Source of the DNA: a virus
Strand: one strand, 5' to 3'
Length of the DNA stretch: 31,628 nt
IMG/VR virus record: IMGVR_UViG_3300031825_000409
Location: 1-31,628 of that record
Numbering within the stretch: the first letter of the stretch is position 1; the number at the start of each line of letters is the position of its first letter. This document shows, piece by piece, positions 23,246-30,032 of this stretch. The notes under the pieces are model-generated. The model ran no database searches, was not told the DNA's origin, and worked only from the letters and a program-made list of their open reading frames with translations. A program made the position numbers and the translations under genes.

Positions 23246-23706
23246 CCGCGCCGCTGCGCCCGGTTGCGCGCGTCGTTGATGCGCTTGGTCTCGGCGATCC
23301 GGCGCCGGTTCTCGATCTCGTCCGGCGTCAGCAGATCCTCGACCGCGTCATAGAGGTGCCCGCCGGCCCAGCTCCCGGCCGCCGCCCCCACCGTGCCGGT
23401 GACCGGCGCGGCGATGCCACCGCCCAGGCCGGAACCGATCGCGCCGCCGACCAGCCCCCCTGCGACCTCGGCGATCGCCCGGCCCTTGTTTTCCGCGGTC
23501 GCGACGTTGGCCAAGCCGAGTGCGATGCCTCCAACCCCACCGATAGGGGCTGGGATCAATCCACGCCCGCTCACGAGAAACCGAACCCTGGGGGCCGCCT
23601 TCAGCCCCTTCTGTACGTAAGGCAACTTGTAGATGTTCTCGACCGTCGAGACGCCTGCTTCGGCGATCTGCTTGCCGACGGCATTTCGTTCGCGCTGTTC
23701 CGTCAT
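23242..23706 (-). CDS. glycine-zipper protein, putative pore-forming toxin
   Basis: A 154-residue protein with a charged start (MTEQRERNAVGKQ) and a long hydrophobic glycine-zipper region (about residues 52-120: GGVGGIALGLANVA, GGLVGGAIGSGLGGGIAA). A basic C-terminus (KRINDARNRAQRRG) recalls the ARRNAQ tail of the scaffolding proteins. Paralogue of 21945-22475. It converges on a membrane protein gene with overlapping stops and is divergent from another. Toxin activity is inferred from composition and partner. Confidence 0.55.
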   Translation of the reverse strand: MTEQRERNAVGKQIAEAGVSTVENIYKLPYVQKGLKAAPRVRFLVSGRGLIPAPIGGVGGIALGLANVATAENKGRAIAEVAGGLVGGAIGSGLGGGIAAPVTGTVGAAAGSWAGGHLYDAVEDLLTPDEIENRRRIAETKRINDARNRAQRRG

Positions 23707-23717
23707 TGGTCCCCCAC

Positions 23718-23762
23718 TTGAATTTCGCAGCCAGAATCCGCTAGCCAGAACACATGTCGAAC
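23718..23762 (+). promoter_or_regulatory. SOS promoter of the 23754 membrane gene
   Basis: TTGAAT (23718-23723), 18-base spacer, TAGCCA (23742-23747), then the perfect LexA box GAACACATGTCGAAC (23748-23762). The ATG at 23754 is inside the box, seven bases after the -10, so the transcript is probably leaderless. Confidence 0.75.
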
Positions 23763-24389
23763 GCCAACGAGCCCTTCGAGGAGAGCGTGCGACTACGCGA
23801 GTGGCGGGAGAGCATAGGTGGGCTCACCATCATCGGATGGGGCTCCTACGTCCTGATGTTCTTCGACAGCGATCCGGAGTTGCCCTGGATCACCCTGGTT
23901 CTTGGCGTGTTTTCCTTGATCGCTACCTCAGTCGACCGGCTTCGGTACGAGGATCACGAGCGCTTCCGGGCGGGTGACTTCTGGCGGACCGCCGCTCTGC
24001 TGAGCTTCGCCTGCGCCCCGTGGCTCGCGCTTCCCCTCGCCTGGCCCGCGTTCACGACTGGCCTTGGCTTCAAGGTCGGCCTTCCGTTCCTGATCTTCCC
24101 GATCGTCCCCGCATACGTCGTCGCGATCCTGGCGCGCCCCTTCAGGGCTCCCGACGTGCGACGGCGCCTCTTGAGAGCCGCCGCCTCGCTTTGGGGCGCC
24201 GGCGCGCTCGTCGTGGGTCTCGGCTTTTGCCTGACGTTCCATCGCGCCGGACAGTGGATCGTCGGCCTGGGCCTGGGCGCCCCCTCGGCGCTCGCCTGCC
24301 TCTGGCTCGCCCGCCGGTTCTGGATTCAGCCGCCGGAGCCGCACCGACACCGCATCGACCTCACCCCCGCATCGCCCTCAGGCGATTAG
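23754..24389 (+). CDS. polytopic membrane protein, putative immunity
   Basis: A 211-residue protein with about six hydrophobic segments and an acidic N-terminus (MSNANEPFEESVRLREW). Its last 29 bases overlap the 3' end of the portal gene on the other strand, so it does not face a toxin; it could serve the divergent glycine-zipper gene at 23706 or be the remainder of a lost pair. No enzyme motif seen. Confidence 0.6.
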   Translation: MSNANEPFEESVRLREWRESIGGLTIIGWGSYVLMFFDSDPELPWITLVLGVFSLIATSVDRLRYEDHERFRAGDFWRTAALLSFACAPWLALPLAWPAFTTGLGFKVGLPFLIFPIVPAYVVAILARPFRAPDVRRRLLRAAASLWGAGALVVGLGFCLTFHRAGQWIVGLGLGAPSALACLWLARRFWIQPPEPHRHRIDLTPASPSGD

Positions 24390-26244
24390 TCTCGGCCTCG
24401 AAGGCCTCGATCTCCAGCTTCCGCGCCTCGTGCGCGCGGTCCTGCTTCAGGGCCTCGATCTGCGCCTTGGCCGCGGCCAGCGCCTGGGCCAGCTGGCCCA
24501 TCTGCGCCTTGGCCTGCTCGACCTCGGGCGAGCCGCCCCTGGCCTGCGGCGGCAGCAGCGCCGAGAGCCGCTCCGCGATCTCGTCCGCGCCGGGCCAGTC
24601 CAGGTTCCGGGCCAGGAGGTCGCCGATCACCGGGGCCGCGGCCGGATAGGCCCGGATCAGCTCGATCATCTGGGTCGCCGCCTCCTCCCGGCGGCTGGTG
24701 AAGCTGGGCCCCGAGCGCACCGTCAGGTCGTACTTGCCGGCCGTCAGGTCGTAGATCCGGCCGATCTTCTTGAGCTGCTCTGCCCCCTGGCCCGCCGCCT
24801 GGCCCTTCGGCGCCACGCCCACCGCCTGCGCCGCCCCGTCCGGCCCCAGCACGCGCACCACCCGGGCCGTCGCATACACCTTGGGGATCAGGTCCAGCAT
24901 GATGCGCCCGGCGTGCCGGATCGCGCGGGAGAGGTTGTCGATGTAGTGGAAGGTCGAGACGTCCCCTTCCCGCTGCCTGGCCATGATCGCCCGGCCGCTG
25001 GTCTCGTTCGAGCGCGCGCCCAGGCTCGCGTCATGGAGGCCCATGATCGACTTCATGTCGTCGGCCGCGTTCATCGCCTCGTGCAGCGCGCCCGCCGGCA
25101 CGCCCGCGAACGGCTGGCGCATGGGCGGCTCGGGCCCGTCGTACTCGATGTAGGCGTGGCTCTGGACGTTGGCCGTGGCCCACTTGGCGCTGTCGGTCTC
25201 GAAGGCGCCCTTGCGGCCGATGAACGGGGCCTTGGGCGCCAGCGCCACCAGCTCGGTGGAGGTGGTGCGCCAGTAGTTGAACATCCGCTGCGGGTCCTTG
25301 GCGTCGCGCACCAGGCTGCGCAGCCGGCGCCTGCCGTCGACCATCAGCTCCTCGCCATAGACCGGCACGATGGGGATGTACCTGCCCGCCCAGTCCACGG
25401 TCTCCAGCACCTCGGCGCCGGTCATGATCCGCTGGACGACCTTGTGGCTGGCGACCTTCCGCGGCCGGCCCACCGGCTTCACGCCCAGGGCGTCGAACAT
25501 CGCCTTCTGGGTCTTGTAGGCGGCCTCCTCGACCACCTGCCCGTCCGATAGCGCGAGGATCGTCCGCGTGGTCCGCTCGCGCCGCCAGTATTCGGCGACC
25601 ATCACCCGCTCGCCGTCCAGCCAGGGACCCGAGAGCTGGCCGTAGGCGTCGCTCTCCCAGTCCACCGCCTCGGCCCCCTTCCAGCGCGCCGCGAAGACGG
25701 CCTTGGGCAGGGAGTCCACCACGAAGGCGGTGTTCCAGTCGGCGCTGTCGGCGGCGGTGGAATCCGGGTCGCCATAGACCGCGAAGGGATTGGCCACCCG
25801 CTCGACGACGATGTCCTGGTCGAAGCCGTCGTCGGTGGCGTAGCGGGTGTTGATGCGGAAGTAGCCCACCCCGCTCGTCACCGCGAAGTCTAGCGCCGTG
25901 TCGTAGGCCACCTCGGCGTCCGAGCTCTGCTCGATGTGGCGGATCAGGCCGTTGAAGATCTCGGCCGTCTCCGGGTCGGCGCCGTCGTCCACGGGGTGCA
26001 CCGCGATCGCCGGCTTGTTCTGGCGCGCGTCGTTGACGACCTGGCGGATGAAGGCCGGCAGCCGGTTGATGGTCAGCACCGGCCGCCCCTCCAGCTCGCG
26101 CTCGCGCCGCACCTTCTCGGGCCACTGCTGGCCGAGCCTGGCGAAGCGCAGGTCGTCCAGCGCCTCGCGCCGGTTCTCGGCCTCGGCGTCGGCCGCCAGG
26201 TCGAAGGCCTCGCGGGCCTCGCGGATCAGTTCGTCGTCGGACAA
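24361..26244 (-). CDS. portal protein, P22 type
   Basis: A 627-residue portal protein of the P22 gp1 family, the dodecameric ring at one capsid vertex through which DNA passes. Typical segments: RPVLTINRLPAFIRQVVNDA near residue 55, VTSGVGYFRINTRYA near 120, VANPFAVYGDPDS, and RDAKDPQRMFNYWRTTSTE in the clip/wing region, then a long helical C-terminal barrel (QAKAQMGQLAQALAAAKAQI). The start is taken as TTG 26244 (MSDDELIREAREAFD); the open frame runs further but into the duplicated non-coding leader. The gene is first in the head operon behind an SOS-type promoter at 26419-26463. No terminase gene precedes it. Confidence 0.88.
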   Translation of the reverse strand: MSDDELIREAREAFDLAADAEAENRREALDDLRFARLGQQWPEKVRRERELEGRPVLTINRLPAFIRQVVNDARQNKPAIAVHPVDDGADPETAEIFNGLIRHIEQSSDAEVAYDTALDFAVTSGVGYFRINTRYATDDGFDQDIVVERVANPFAVYGDPDSTAADSADWNTAFVVDSLPKAVFAARWKGAEAVDWESDAYGQLSGPWLDGERVMVAEYWRRERTTRTILALSDGQVVEEAAYKTQKAMFDALGVKPVGRPRKVASHKVVQRIMTGAEVLETVDWAGRYIPIVPVYGEELMVDGRRRLRSLVRDAKDPQRMFNYWRTTSTELVALAPKAPFIGRKGAFETDSAKWATANVQSHAYIEYDGPEPPMRQPFAGVPAGALHEAMNAADDMKSIMGLHDASLGARSNETSGRAIMARQREGDVSTFHYIDNLSRAIRHAGRIMLDLIPKVYATARVVRVLGPDGAAQAVGVAPKGQAAGQGAEQLKKIGRIYDLTAGKYDLTVRSGPSFTSRREEAATQMIELIRAYPAAAPVIGDLLARNLDWPGADEIAERLSALLPPQARGGSPEVEQAKAQMGQLAQALAAAKAQIEALKQDRAHEARKLEIEAFEAETNRLRAMRG

Positions 26245-26258
26245 GGTGAAGCCCCATA

Positions 26259-26463
26259 GGCAAGCGCCCGCGCGAGCGGGCCCTGGTGGAGGAAAAGCTG
26301 GCGGGTGGAGGCGGCGCGAGGGCCGCGAAGATCGGTGTCTAGGAAGCGTCGGAGCCTCAGGCGGGCTCACCGCCCGAAGACGGGACCGGCGGCGGGCGCA
26401 CTCATCAACGCTGGCAAATTTATCTCATAAACGCGTGGCGTTTGTCAAGAACAAAATGCGAAC
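26259..26463. repeat. portal leader and promoter, copy 1
   Basis: Directly repeated at 30701-30897. The first 71 bases have one mismatch, the last 66 about five; the middle is diverged. It includes a GCCCGC-GCGAGCGGGC-type hairpin next to the start codon and the promoter with its LexA box at the far end. Confidence 0.92.
26419..26463 (-). promoter_or_regulatory. SOS-type promoter of the head operon
   Basis: On the minus strand: LexA box GTTC-N7-GTTC (26463-26449), directly followed by a consensus -35 TTGACA (26448-26443), an 18-base spacer and GATAAA (26424-26419). The box and -35 also form the dyad TTTGTTCTTGACAAA. A leader of about 170 bases separates it from the portal start. Strong late promoter under LexA control is the simplest reading. 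Confidence 0.8.
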
Positions 26464-26478
26464 TTTGGGGCCGTGTTC

Positions 26479-26943
26479 TCAAGTCTGGCTGCTCGCGCTC
26501 GCCGGGTGCGGCCAGGACTGGGTCCACGCCAGGAAGAGCACCGGCACGATCGCCGCCGTCCCGAGCCAACTACCGAAGTCGGCGTACGGGCCGAGAGTGA
26601 TTGCCGCCTTCGGATAGGGTTCCTCCAGGGCCTCCAGCACGAACCCGACCTCCCCCACGAACCAGTCCCAGGACAGCAGAACCCCGATCCACCAGCGCCA
26701 CTGAAACCGTCCCCCGCCAATGCGCACCGCCCGCGTCAGCAGCCACATGCCTGTGAGCGTCAGCGGAAGGCCAAATAGCCAGAGCACGACGAAGATCCAG
26801 GTCAGCAGGTTGTCCGGCAGGTGGGTGAGCCCGAAGTCGCGGAGATACTCGTTGAACAGCCACAGATGGGCCGCAACCGCGGCGCCCAGGGCCAGCCAGG
26901 CCACCGCGCGCCACCTGCGTACCACGGCTCGATGCGCTTCCAT
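26479..26943 (-). CDS. four-helix membrane protein, putative immunity
   Basis: A 154-residue protein with four hydrophobic segments (about residues 13-30, 44-68, 85-104, 122-142). It ends 15 bases before the LexA box of the portal promoter. Between it and the gene upstream lies a degenerate LexA box (GAACAAACCATGAAT, 26979-26993). It is on the same strand as, and downstream of, an unrecognised secreted-toxin-like gene, as an immunity gene would be. Family not recognised. Confidence 0.55.
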   Translation of the reverse strand: MEAHRAVVRRWRAVAWLALGAAVAAHLWLFNEYLRDFGLTHLPDNLLTWIFVVLWLFGLPLTLTGMWLLTRAVRIGGGRFQWRWWIGVLLSWDWFVGEVGFVLEALEEPYPKAAITLGPYADFGSWLGTAAIVPVLFLAWTQSWPHPASASSQT

Positions 26944-26993
26944 GGCAGGACGCTACGTCGAACGACGCCGCCGCTCAAGAACAAACCATGAAT

Positions 26994-27581
26994 TCACTTT
27001 CGCCCGCGATCGGGGGTTCCGATGACGTACGTGCCTTCCTCCGCCAGCGTGAACGGGCCGAACCTCACTGGGCCGGAGAGCGTCACGTCCAGTTCTCCCG
27101 TCGGCGTGTTGTAGACGCGGACGCGCGGCGGCAGGCCGATGCCCCGCCCTCGAATGTCCGAAGCCGAGAGTTCGGGCCGACCGGTCGAGGGATCGAGCGT
27201 TCCCGTCGCCCCTACCCGAGGCGTCGTCAGGCGTCCGAGGGAAACCCTCCCCTCAGCCCTGAAATCCCGGCCAGGGCCGCGCGTGATGCTTCCCTGGACG
27301 CGCCCCTTCTCGGCCGGGATGTCCACGGGGGCGCTGGTGTTGGGGCCGCTGGAAATCGTGTTCAGGGCCCCCGCCACGAGAGCAGCCCTGCCCGGCCTGC
27401 CCGTCAACGGCGTATAGGCCCCGCCCGAGGAGCTGACGGCGATCACCCGGCCACGGCCCTCAGGCGACACGCCCAGGGCGACCTGGCCGCTTCGCACCCG
27501 CTGCCATTCGTCGGCCGGCAGTCCATCGCTCAGGGGGATAAGCCCGATATCCGCCCTCGGCATCGCGGGAATTGCAAGCAT
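26994..27581 (-). CDS. unrecognised beta-rich protein, possible toxin
   Basis: A 195-residue protein (ATG 27581, or ATG 27563) rich in Gly, Arg, Thr and short beta strands (RVSLGRLTTPRVGATGTLD, LDVTLSGPVRFGPFTLAEEG). There are no Cys, signal peptide or membrane segments. I do not recognise it. Support for a cassette: the gene upstream control region has a perfect LexA box (27671-27685) and the sequence GGCGCTTGCC just before the start, shared with the portal and muramidase leaders, and a four-helix membrane gene follows. Toxin role is a guess. Confidence 0.45.
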   Translation of the reverse strand: MLAIPAMPRADIGLIPLSDGLPADEWQRVRSGQVALGVSPEGRGRVIAVSSSGGAYTPLTGRPGRAALVAGALNTISSGPNTSAPVDIPAEKGRVQGSITRGPGRDFRAEGRVSLGRLTTPRVGATGTLDPSTGRPELSASDIRGRGIGLPPRVRVYNTPTGELDVTLSGPVRFGPFTLAEEGTYVIGTPDRGRK

Positions 27582-27648
27582 TCGTGGCCGGCAAGCGCCT
27601 GACCTATCGGCGATCTGACGAAGGCGCGCACGCGTAAGCAGAAGGCGA

Positions 27649-27669
27649 GGCGCATCCTGTGGATGCGCC
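27649..27669. other. perfect hairpin GGCGCATCC-TGT-GGATGCGCC
   Basis: Nine-base-pair stem with a 3-base loop directly next to the LexA box at 27671. No T tract on either strand, so it may be an operator or RNA structure rather than a terminator. Confidence 0.5.
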
Positions 27670-27670
27670 A

Positions 27671-27685
27671 GAACGCAAAGCGAAC
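27671..27685. promoter_or_regulatory. LexA operator in the 27.6-27.9 kb control region
   Basis: Perfect GAAC-N7-GAAC (GAACGCAAAGCGAAC), about 90 bases upstream of the 27581 minus-strand gene. A TAGCGT element follows on the plus strand at 27702-27707, but no clear -35 was seen for it. Confidence 0.65.
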
Positions 27686-27737
27686 GGGGACTCCAAGGGA
27701 GTAGCGTTCTGTGCTATGTCGGGGCGACTCGGGTTGC

Positions 27738-27767
27738 GGGTCGGAGGGGGCCTAATCCCTCCGACCC
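27738..27767. terminator. strong hairpin, possible terminator
   Basis: Perfect 11-bp stem GGGTCGGAGGG/CCCTCCGACCC with an 8-base loop. No T run follows; either a terminator for a short plus-strand transcript starting near 27714 or an RNA structure. Confidence 0.45.
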
Positions 27768-27793
27768 AGACCCGGGTTTCCGAAACCACCCAG

Positions 27794-27878
27794 TCAGATC
27801 GCAGCGGAAACCACAGGTGCTTTTTGAGAGCGGGGTAAATTTACCCCGAAGCCTGACAAAATGTCAACTGCGATCTGA
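27794..27878. promoter_or_regulatory. nested palindromic operator region upstream of the HTH-like gene
   Basis: Outer 11-base inverted repeat TCAGATCGCAG (27794-27804) and CTGCGATCTGA (27868-27878) encloses a perfect 18-base palindrome (27831-27848, CGGGGTAAATTTACCCCG) and a second dyad TGACA-AAA-TGTCA (27854-27866). This looks like a multi-operator switch region for the small DNA-binding protein encoded at 27904. The rest of the gene-free stretch 27582-27903 holds the LexA box and hairpins listed separately. Confidence 0.7.
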
Positions 27879-27903
27879 CGCAGCGCAGAATAGGAGAAAT
27901 CCA

Positions 27904-28098
27904 TTGCGCCGCTCAGACTTCACCCGCGAAATCGTCGCGGTCGTTAAGCGCGCCCTGTTACTTGGGTATTACCAGCATATCATCGCTGGTTACTTCAAAA
28001 CCAATCAGGGCCGCATCTCAGAGATCAAGAACGGCCTTTGGGGTTCGGATGTGGCGGCGGCAGACAACCTGCCGCCCGACTTCCCGATCCTAGCCTAA
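27904..28098 (+). CDS. small helix-turn-helix-like DNA-binding protein
   Basis: A 64-residue protein starting at TTG 27904 behind AGGAGA. The segment YYQHIIAGYFKTNQGRISEI matches the short HTH pattern 'Q-H-x-I-A-x-x-F-x-x-N-Q-G-R-I/V-S-E' found in small alphaproteobacterial regulators. It probably binds the palindromes directly upstream and may control this region. It converges, with four overlapping bases, on a 47-residue minus-strand gene. Confidence 0.6.
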   Translation: MRRSDFTREIVAVVKRALLLGYYQHIIAGYFKTNQGRISEIKNGLWGSDVAAADNLPPDFPILA

Positions 28099-28238
28099 TT
28101 CTTGTTGGGCGCGGGCTTCGGCTCGCGCCCTTTTCCACCGCCAGTATGCCGCTTGTGGGGCGTTCTCAGCAGATTGCCGACCGTCTCGTTGAAGCGGCGT
28201 TTGGCTTCCTTGTCGTCTTCGCGGGGATCGTCGGCCAT
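28095..28238 (-). CDS. small charged protein
   Basis: A 47-residue highly charged protein (MADDPREDDKEAKRRFNETV, then LLRTPHKRH and a Lys/Pro-rich tail). Short proteins of this make-up with an F-x-E/x-T-V-x-x-L-L-x-T-P core are frequent in mobile DNA of alphaproteobacteria, often beside small regulators. Function unknown. Ends overlap the HTH-like gene. Confidence 0.5.
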   Translation of the reverse strand: MADDPREDDKEAKRRFNETVGNLLRTPHKRHTGGGKGREPKPAPNKN

Positions 28239-28278
28239 GTGGCGGCTTGTACCCCCGTTTACCTGCGGAGCCCACGCT

Positions 28279-28935
28279 ATGCCGACCACGCTAGAGACCG
28301 AAGCGCTCCAGACTTACTCGCACGTCATGGCCGAGGTGAAGATCCGCCTAGAGTGGATCGAGTTTGCCGCGAACGGTCACACGCGGATGTCCGCGCCGAT
28401 GGTCCGAGAGTTCGGGTATCTCCAGCTGCGTATGATCTGCGAACTAATCGCCCTTGGATGCCTGGTGGCGCACGGCGACATCGAAGCCACCCGCTCCGGC
28501 AAGTTTCAGCGCGAGACCTCCGCGAACGATATCTTGAATGGGCTGGAGAGCCTGCACGCGGACTTCTATCCGAAGGCTCTTTTGCCGCCCGTCCGCACCG
28601 GGAATCACGTTCACTTTGCGCGCCGGACGCCCGGGACCTACATGACCAAGGCGGAGCTTCTAAAGCTCTACGGCCAGAAGTGCGGAACGGCCCTACACCG
28701 CGGGAACCTAAAGCGCCTGTTGACGCCTACGCCGCCGATCCAAAAACACTTCCCAGAAATCATTGAGCCCGCTCAGCGCATTGCGAACTTGCTGAGCGTC
28801 CACAGCATGTCGCTCTATCTGGGCGACACCCAGTTTATGTGCTGGATGGACTACAATCAGACGGGACGACCCCACGTCGCGATAGCGGAGGCGCGGCCAC
28901 CAGAAGCCGGCGGCCGCGGCGGAACGGTAGGCTGA
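28279..28935 (+). CDS. hypothetical protein, accessory
   Basis: A 218-residue soluble, mostly helical protein starting MPTTLETEALQTYSHVMAEV, with GRLxLR-like FGYLQLRMICELIALGCLVA near residue 50 and a C-terminal YLGDTQFMCWMDYN. Codon choice is less GC-biased than in the phage genes. I do not recognise it. A GCGGAG site precedes ATG 28279. It lies outside the head operon, between the control region and the decayed muramidase cassette. Confidence 0.55.
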   Translation: MPTTLETEALQTYSHVMAEVKIRLEWIEFAANGHTRMSAPMVREFGYLQLRMICELIALGCLVAHGDIEATRSGKFQRETSANDILNGLESLHADFYPKALLPPVRTGNHVHFARRTPGTYMTKAELLKLYGQKCGTALHRGNLKRLLTPTPPIQKHFPEIIEPAQRIANLLSVHSMSLYLGDTQFMCWMDYNQTGRPHVAIAEARPPEAGGRGGTVG

Positions 28936-29020
28936 CCAGCTCGCCCGCCTTCGGAGCGTCGCCGGTCGGCCCGTAGGTGATTTTAAGAGCGCCAGCCTGT
29001 TGTGGAGAATCACAGCGCAT
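28835..29020 (-). CDS. possible short SOS-controlled gene, perhaps truncated
   Basis: A 61-codon frame (MRCDSPQQAGALKITYGPTG...) whose 3' half lies antisense to the end of the 28279 gene. What supports it is upstream: a perfect LexA box (29067-29081), TTGACA (29066-29061), 16-base spacer, TATATT (29044-29039) and AAGG before ATG 29020. The N-terminal 30 residues look like a gene start; the rest may be out-of-frame remainder after a deletion. Confidence 0.35.
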   Translation of the reverse strand: MRCDSPQQAGALKITYGPTGDAPKAGELVSLPFRRGRRLLVAAPPLSRRGVVPSDCSPSST

Positions 29021-29038
29021 CGGCAACCTACCTTGTAA

Positions 29039-29081
29039 AATATATAATTTCCCCGGCGTTTGTCAAGAACAAACAAAGAAC
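29039..29081 (-). promoter_or_regulatory. third copy of the LexA-box/TTGACA promoter element
   Basis: GAACAAACAAAGAAC (29067-29081) abutting TTGACA (29066-29061) as in the portal and muramidase promoters, with the same TTTGTTCTTGACAAACGCC core and a TATATT -10. It points left to 29020 and marks the left border of the decayed cassette. Confidence 0.75.
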
Positions 29082-29368
29082 ATTGGCGACCGGACTACGG
29101 GGAGGAAGAGGCGGCGTGCGGAGACGCCGACCTCGCGTTCCTGTGCGCAAGATATCCCGAGTTCATGGACTGCTCGCGGGCTGGGGCGACGTTCTGCGCG
29201 TTCGCATACCGTCGGGGAGCCGATGCGACCTACTGGATCGTGACGACCTTCGGCGAGTGGATCCCCGAGCGCGGAGCGGACAGTTTCGGCTACCGGACGC
29301 TTTGGCGCCCGACGCGCGATCGATTTGACGGCTTCGTGTTCGCCAAGGAGCCTAAGGCGAAGCGTTGA
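29060..29368 (+). pseudogene. truncated paralogue of the muramidase lipoprotein partner
   Basis: An open frame whose residues 20-75 (CARYPEFMDCSRAGATF, CAFAYRRGADATYWIVTT) align with the intact lipoprotein (CEWYPELMSCSDGMHQG, CRWLYRAGERGRYAVVMT). The signal peptide and N-terminal third are missing; the frame starts within the promoter element at 29059-29081. It converges on, and overlaps by 17 bases, the remnant toxin end. Probably the old immunity gene after recombination. Confidence 0.7.
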
Positions 29369-29504
29369 GCCGCTCATGTTCGGCCTTCGATCGTGGGATC
29401 GCCGCCTGGATGTCCTGAACGCTGACGCCAACCGGCTGGCCGTAAGCCGACTTGCCGTCCGCCTTCGGGACCGACGCCCAATAGCGCGCCAGCCGGTTCT
29501 GGAA
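29352..29504 (-). pseudogene. displaced C-terminal tail of a muramidase toxin
   Basis: Fifty codons (FQNRLARYWASVPKADGKSA and onward to TAG) match the C-terminus of the intact muramidase (FRRRLNGAWASVPLPGDGSA). No start or catalytic region remains; homology stops just before the LexA box at 29516-29530 of the intact immunity gene. It is the type of orphan toxin tail known from CDI and Rhs loci. Confidence 0.8.
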
Positions 29505-29515
29505 CGTGGCGCCAC

Positions 29516-29558
29516 GAACACACCAGGAACTGGCGCCCTCGAGAGGGTTTGGTATCAT
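29516..29558 (+). promoter_or_regulatory. SOS promoter of the lipoprotein gene
   Basis: Perfect LexA box GAACACACCAGGAAC (29516-29530), overlapping a -35-like CTGGCG (29530-29535), 17-base spacer and TATCAT (29553-29558), followed by the ATG at 29577. Confidence 0.65.
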
Positions 29559-29576
29559 CCCCCGGGAGCCCGTCTC

Positions 29577-30032
29577 ATGCGCATCGTTCTCGCGGCAGTC
29601 GCCCTCTGCGCAGCCCTCGCGGCTTGCGCGCGCGGGTCCGACCCGAAGTTCCCGGACATTGCTCAAGGCACGCCCTACGCCCAGGCCCGTGAGCGGATGA
29701 TCGGTGCGGGTTTCATTCCGCAGCGCATCGCCCAGCGCTCGCCCTACCCAGGCGGGCCGCCGCAGCCCGCGGACTGGTGTCCCGCGGACGACAATCGCCC
29801 CATCTGCGAGTGGTATCCCGAGTTGATGTCCTGCAGCGACGGCATGCACCAGGGGTGCCGATGGCTCTATCGGGCCGGCGAGCGGGGCCGCTACGCCGTC
29901 GTCATGACCCGTTGCCTGGACTTCGAGAGCAAGTACTGCTTCGACGGGATCGTCTGGGAGGATGAACTGCACGTGCTCAAGGACTATCCGCCGGCGGGAC
30001 CTGCAATGCCGTCGAACGACGGGCGTCCCTGA
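29577..30032 (+). CDS. periplasmic lipoprotein, putative muramidase immunity
   Basis: A 151-residue lipoprotein: signal peptide with lipobox LAAC (Cys17), then a Cys-rich domain (W-C-P, C-E-W-Y-P-E-L-M-S-C, G-C-R-W, T-R-C, Y-C-F-D-G). Its 3' end overlaps the muramidase gene by 56 bases on the opposite strand. A tethered periplasmic protein is what would block a peptidoglycan hydrolase. A broken paralogue lies beside a broken muramidase copy 200 bases to the left, so the pair has moved or been duplicated together, which is strong support for partnership. Confidence 0.75.
   Translation: MRIVLAAVALCAALAACARGSDPKFPDIAQGTPYAQARERMIGAGFIPQRIAQRSPYPGGPPQPADWCPADDNRPICEWYPELMSCSDGMHQGCRWLYRAGERGRYAVVMTRCLDFESKYCFDGIVWEDELHVLKDYPPAGPAMPSNDGRP

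Noticed and set aside
26245-26370. Longer portal start at 26370
   Set aside because: The extra 42 codons lie in the leader that is repeated, non-coding, before the muramidase; TTG 26244 gives the usual portal N-terminus.
27604-27789. Possible tRNA or attachment site around the strong hairpins
   Set aside because: No cloverleaf, no TTCGA arm and no CCA-type end; no repeat of the segment elsewhere in the window.
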